The translations under genes were made by a program, and so were the position numbers. Positions 61,165-64,000 of a stretch of 64,000 nucleotides of DNA are shown in pieces; position 1 is the stretch's first letter; every line of letters starts with the position of its first letter. Below the pieces are notes generated by a model that worked only from the letters and a program-made list of their open reading frames with translations, did not search any database and was not told the origin of the DNA. Origin of the DNA: CAWDVH01 sp963805705 (GTDB taxonomy: Bacteria; Actinomycetota; Actinomycetes; Streptosporangiales; Streptosporangiaceae); contig CAWDVH010000001.1 in NCBI GenBank assembly GCA_963805705.1, positions 1,798,001-1,862,000 on the forward strand, in the 5' to 3' direction.

Positions 61165-61929
61165 CTAGCCCTTCAAGCCCCTGGACAGCGAATAGCGCGT
61201 CATGGTGAAGTCCATGGGACTTCCGCTCAGGTTAGTGGAGGAGGCAATCTCCCAGCCGAAGTCAACCTGCGTCATTGTGACGGACCGGCTCAGATAACCG
61301 TGGTGCACCAGCCACCGAAGGGCGCTCAGGATATGGACCTTGCCCGAGGTCTCCCGCTTACCAGAGAGCACGAAGCTGTACATGTCGCGCCCGCTCTGCC
61401 AGACCGCGAATGTCTGCCCGTAGATCTTGACCTTGGCGACGAGGCTACCCGCAGGGGCCTGCCTGTGATTGTCAACCCAGATCATTACCTCGATATTGTA
61501 GTTGTTCAGCCAGACGTCATATGCCGCCTCAGCGTCGAGGTTAGGTGCGGAAGGCATTGACTCCGTGAACGTGCTCCTGAGCCAGGCGAGAGAGGTATAG
61601 GGTGTGTTGCTGTAATTCTTCTGGACACTCGGATATGTCTTTACGCTGGTGGTATTGGCCTGCTTGGATGAGACGCCCCAGTTCTGGTACGAATTCGCCC
61701 AGATGGTCTGCGGGCCGGCCTCGGCGGTATTCCACTCGTTGTTGTAAACGATGAACCCGCCGTTATGCCACGCCCCAAATGCAGCCGACGATTTCCAGGC
61801 TGGGTTCGAAGGAACGGCCGCATTTGCTGCACTAGGAACGGCTGCGAAAGCAACCAACTCCAGGCCGGCAAGCGCTACAACGACTGGCATGGCCAGCCAT
61901 CCACGTAGCGGCTTGAAGAATGGGCGCAT
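61165..61929 (-). CDS. Secreted GH12-like endoglucanase
   Basis: A 254-residue protein with a signal peptide (about 1-38, MPVVVALAGLELVAFAAVPSAANAA) and a beta-jelly-roll resembling glycoside hydrolase family 12. Matching segments are VYNNEWN, QTIWANSYQNWGV, the nucleophile region NIEVMIWVDN (Glu147) and the acid/base region VDFGWEI (Glu227). GH12 enzymes cut beta-1,4-glucans or xyloglucan outside the cell. Start ATG 61929; ribosome site GAGAGGGACAG. Composition is less GC-rich than its neighbours. No carbohydrate-binding module is attached. Confidence 0.85.
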   Translation of the reverse strand: MRPFFKPLRGWLAMPVVVALAGLELVAFAAVPSAANAAVPSNPAWKSSAAFGAWHNGGFIVYNNEWNTAEAGPQTIWANSYQNWGVSSKQANTTSVKTYPSVQKNYSNTPYTSLAWLRSTFTESMPSAPNLDAEAAYDVWLNNYNIEVMIWVDNHRQAPAGSLVAKVKIYGQTFAVWQSGRDMYSFVLSGKRETSGKVHILSALRWLVHHGYLSRSVTMTQVDFGWEIASSTNLSGSPMDFTMTRYSLSRGLKG

Positions 61930-62261
61930 TACTCTGTCCCTCTCAGCGTCGGATGATCCAGCGGATCACGACCGTATATCAGGTCAGGTGCAACTGCCCG
62001 AGCTACGCTAGCAGCTATGCGGCCGGGCCGTGGGGCAAAGCGTCCGAACAAGAGCATCATGCGCATCGACTGATGGCTGTCAGCGGTTAGGCCTGCTTGC
62101 TAAACGAGTGGTTCCTGCTGGAGTCGCTGATGCAGCAGTTCCGGGTGCCGGGCCTCGGCGACCGCTGACTTTTATCAGGCTCGCGCGCACATCAGCTGGG
62201 CGTTGCGGATCTTGGCTATGGCATTGCGCCCGACCGCAGGCGAAGCATCGGCTGACCGGGG
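61930..62261. other. Intergenic stretch
   Basis: No gene is seen. It should hold the promoter of the GH12-like gene near its left end. Confidence 0.35.
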
Positions 62262-62759
62262 TCAGCCGGCGGCCAGGGTGCGCTCATACCAGGTGCCTGA
62301 CTTACCGCCGAGGTCAGCCGGGCCGGCTGGGCCGGCCGGGACGAACCCGGCCTTGGCCAGCACCTTCTGGGACGCGGCGTTGTCGTGGGAGGTGGCCGCC
62401 CGCAGTGTGCGCAGCCCGTGCCGGGCCGCCGCGATCCGGGCCAGCTCCCGGACCGACCTGGTCGCTACGCCGCGGCCCGCGGCCTGCTGCGCGACCCGGT
62501 AGCCGAGGTTGGCCGTGCCGTCCTCGAAGTCGTACAGGTTGAACCGGCCCAGGACCGAGCCGTCATCATCGACGAGCACGTAGAAGGCGCAGGTGCCAGC
62601 CTCTTGCTCAGCCAGCAGCGCGCTGTGCCGCTCGGGGAACTGGCCGAAGAACTCATCGCCGCGGTCGGAGATCGAGGCAGCGAAGTAGGCGCGGTTCGCC
62701 AGCTCGAAGGCCAGGACCGCCGGGGCATGGTCGGCTCGCAGGCGCTGCAATTCGGGCAC
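62262..62759 (-). CDS. GNAT-family N-acetyltransferase (RimJ-like)
   Basis: A 165-residue acetyl-CoA-dependent acetyltransferase. It has the typical strands (FYVLVDDDGSVLGRFNLYDF; NLGYRVAQQAAGRGVATRSV, where Q/RxxGxG/A binds the cofactor) and the C-terminal RAATSHDNAASQKVLAKAGF. This layout is that of RimI/RimJ ribosomal-protein or small-molecule acetyltransferases. It starts at ATG 62759. The substrate cannot be predicted. Confidence 0.93.
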   Translation of the reverse strand: MPELQRLRADHAPAVLAFELANRAYFAASISDRGDEFFGQFPERHSALLAEQEAGTCAFYVLVDDDGSVLGRFNLYDFEDGTANLGYRVAQQAAGRGVATRSVRELARIAAARHGLRTLRAATSHDNAASQKVLAKAGFVPAGPAGPADLGGKSGTWYERTLAAG

Positions 62760-63021
62760 CGCCCGACTCTATCCAGATGGCACACTGAGGCCCGAGTTTC
62801 CGTCCGGCAGGTCTGGCGCGGCCACGTCTTCATCGCCGGTCCCCGCCACGCCCCATCATCGATCCTGGCTAGTGCGCTCGCAGGCCGGCCGGGCTGCGGT
62901 CTTCTCGCGGGCCTGATCGAGGTCGTGGGGCAACTCGCTGGGCTGTGATCGCGCCCGGCGGTGCCGACGTGGCCGGCGGGGGTATGGGCTGAAGTATGAC
63001 CGCCTGCGCGGAGGGCTGACC

Positions 63022-63567
63022 ATGGGTGAGGTACTCCTGATCGATTTCGCGACGTGCGCTGCGGTGATCGTGGTGGCTGTCGCCGTCATGGTGATGGTCC
63101 GGCGCCGTCGCCGCGATCAGGCCCGTGCGCTCGATGAGCAGAGGCGCGGGCCTGTCGCAGAGCTGGCTGAGGAGGGGACGTCCGCGCGCGACGTAGCCTG
63201 CGTGCCCGGTTTCAGTCGTGACACCAGGGAGCGAGATCTCGGCCCAGATATGCCGGCCGTCCCGGAACAGGCCCCGGAGTCACGTGTCCCGGAGTCACAG
63301 GCCCCGGAGTCACAGGTCCCGGAGTCACGGGCCCCGGAACAGGGCCCGGACCAAGCCCCGGAGTCACAGGTCAGCGGGGCAGCTGACCCGGATCTTGAGT
63401 CAGGCACTCTGAGCGCGCAGGCGGAAGAGCCCGAGGCAGCCGCCGGCCCGAGTACCGCCGGCGAGCGCATAGGCGCCTATTACGAAGGCTATTACGACGA
63501 GGCCGACCGGCCCGTGGCTGGCTATCTCGCCGCCCGCGGCTGGCCCGAAGAGCACGACACCCGGTGA
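63022..63567 (+). CDS. Small membrane protein with PES repeats
   Basis: A 181-residue protein: one N-terminal transmembrane helix (about 6-27, LIDFATCAAVIVVAVAVMVMV), a basic stop-transfer patch (RRRRRDQAR), then an acidic disordered region. That region has tandem (V/A)PES(Q/R) units (about 80-115) and a short C-terminal conserved-looking part (GAYYEGYYDEADRPVAGYL). Start ATG 63022 has GGAGGGCTGACC upstream. No function is recognised; it resembles accessory membrane proteins of actinomycetes. Confidence 0.7.
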   Translation: MGEVLLIDFATCAAVIVVAVAVMVMVRRRRRDQARALDEQRRGPVAELAEEGTSARDVACVPGFSRDTRERDLGPDMPAVPEQAPESRVPESQAPESQVPESRAPEQGPDQAPESQVSGAADPDLESGTLSAQAEEPEAAAGPSTAGERIGAYYEGYYDEADRPVAGYLAARGWPEEHDTR

Positions 63568-63716
63568 CCTCGGCCGCTACTCCAGGCCGGCGCACGGCAG
63601 CAGCCCGCGCATCGCCAGTTCCGCTCGCAGCCACCCCCGCCGGGAGTCCTGCCCGTGACGGTGATCGGGTACGGGCCGCCCCGCGGGCCTTCCGCCGTTC
63701 AGGTAGCGCGCCTACG

Positions 63717-64000
63717 TCAGGTTTCCGGGATGGCGACGCCGGGTTGAGTCTTGGCCAGCACCCGCTCGGCCGCGGCAACGACGTCATCGGCACCGGTGAT
63801 GTCGTCGAGGGTACGTCCCGAGGGCTCGGGGAGAACGAGCGTGAGCAGTGCCCCGAGCACGGCGACTCCCGCGGTCAGCAGCAGCGTGCGGCGCAGGCCC
63901 AGGGATGTCTGCAGGACAGGGAAGAGGAAGACTCCGATGAACGCCCCGAGCTTGCCGATCCCGGCCGAGATGCCGTGGCCGGTGGCTCGCATCGCCACCG
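63717..64000 (-). CDS. MFS transporter, C-terminal fragment
   Basis: The minus-strand frame continues past the window end. It encodes the last two transmembrane helices (GKLGAFIGVFLFPVLQ; LLLTAGVAVLGALLTLVLP) followed by EPSGRTLDDI, typical of sugar/phosphate-type major facilitator transporters. The substrate cannot be judged from the piece. Confidence 0.8.
   Translation of the reverse strand, partial: VAMRATGHGISAGIGKLGAFIGVFLFPVLQTSLGLRRTLLLTAGVAVLGALLTLVLPEPSGRTLDDITGADDVVAAAERVLAKTQPGVAIPET

Overview
The window is high-GC DNA from an actinomycete, probably one with a large, secondary-metabolite-rich genome. Evidence is frequent GTG starts, several leaderless genes, LAL-type LuxR and BTAD regulators, ECF sigma factors of the SigE-like and ECF41/SigJ types, an IclR-controlled catabolic cluster, and a secreted GH12-like enzyme. 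No rRNA, complete tRNA, intact transposase or CRISPR array was seen.

Layout. 0-1.4 kb: end of a sugar ABC transporter operon whose ATPase is frameshifted. 1.4-8.9 kb: a minus-strand aromatic-catabolism cluster (P450, alpha/beta hydrolase, extradiol dioxygenase, amidohydrolase, frameshifted FAD monooxygenase) with a divergent IclR regulator and two extra truncated copies of the amidohydrolase 5' end. About 9.3 kb: the 3' half of a tRNA-Tyr gene, probably an attachment-site scar. 9.7-15.3 kb: small accessory genes (YCII, NUDIX, DUF5996, PKD-type membrane protein, two VOC proteins, an immunity-like protein, a methyltransferase); one VOC gene is flanked by ~85-bp direct repeats.

15.4-31.7 kb is the highlight: an unbroken, tightly overlapping plus-strand operon for a phage-tail-like contractile injection system. 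It encodes one sheath, one tube, a Dit-like protein, a VgrG/gpD-like hub-spike, gp25, a J-like baseplate wedge, two large distal proteins and a possible spike tip. The slot normally holding tape-measure genes instead holds a 984-aa protein with hydrophobic segments and a 481-aa protein whose C-terminus looks like a polymorphic-toxin nuclease. No capsid, terminase, portal, integrase or AAA+ ATPase was seen nearby. A small ORF, a BTAD regulator, a very acidic 56-aa protein and an endolysin-like amidase follow.

34-41 kb: a SigE-like sigma factor and its membrane partner, then two badly frameshifted genes (a secreted Ig/beta-helix/glycine-rich protein and a LAL regulator). 41.7-50.2 kb: NmrA-like reductase divergent from an ECF41 sigma factor, an orphan FtsX-type permease, and a quinone-oxidoreductase divergent from an intact LAL regulator. 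50.3-57.6 kb: a type-3 (archaeal/eukaryotic-like) prolyl-tRNA synthetase, a membrane-anchored NACHT-like ATPase, a metallo-beta-lactamase-fold protein and a DinB-YCII fusion. 58-64 kb: Pro/Ser-repeat membrane protein, PPK2, SseA-SufE pair, GH12-like enzyme, GNAT, a small membrane protein and the end of an MFS transporter.

All family names come from reading translations by eye; no database search was run. Frameshifts are concentrated in five loci outside the injection-system operon, so they may be real decay, but local sequence error cannot be excluded.
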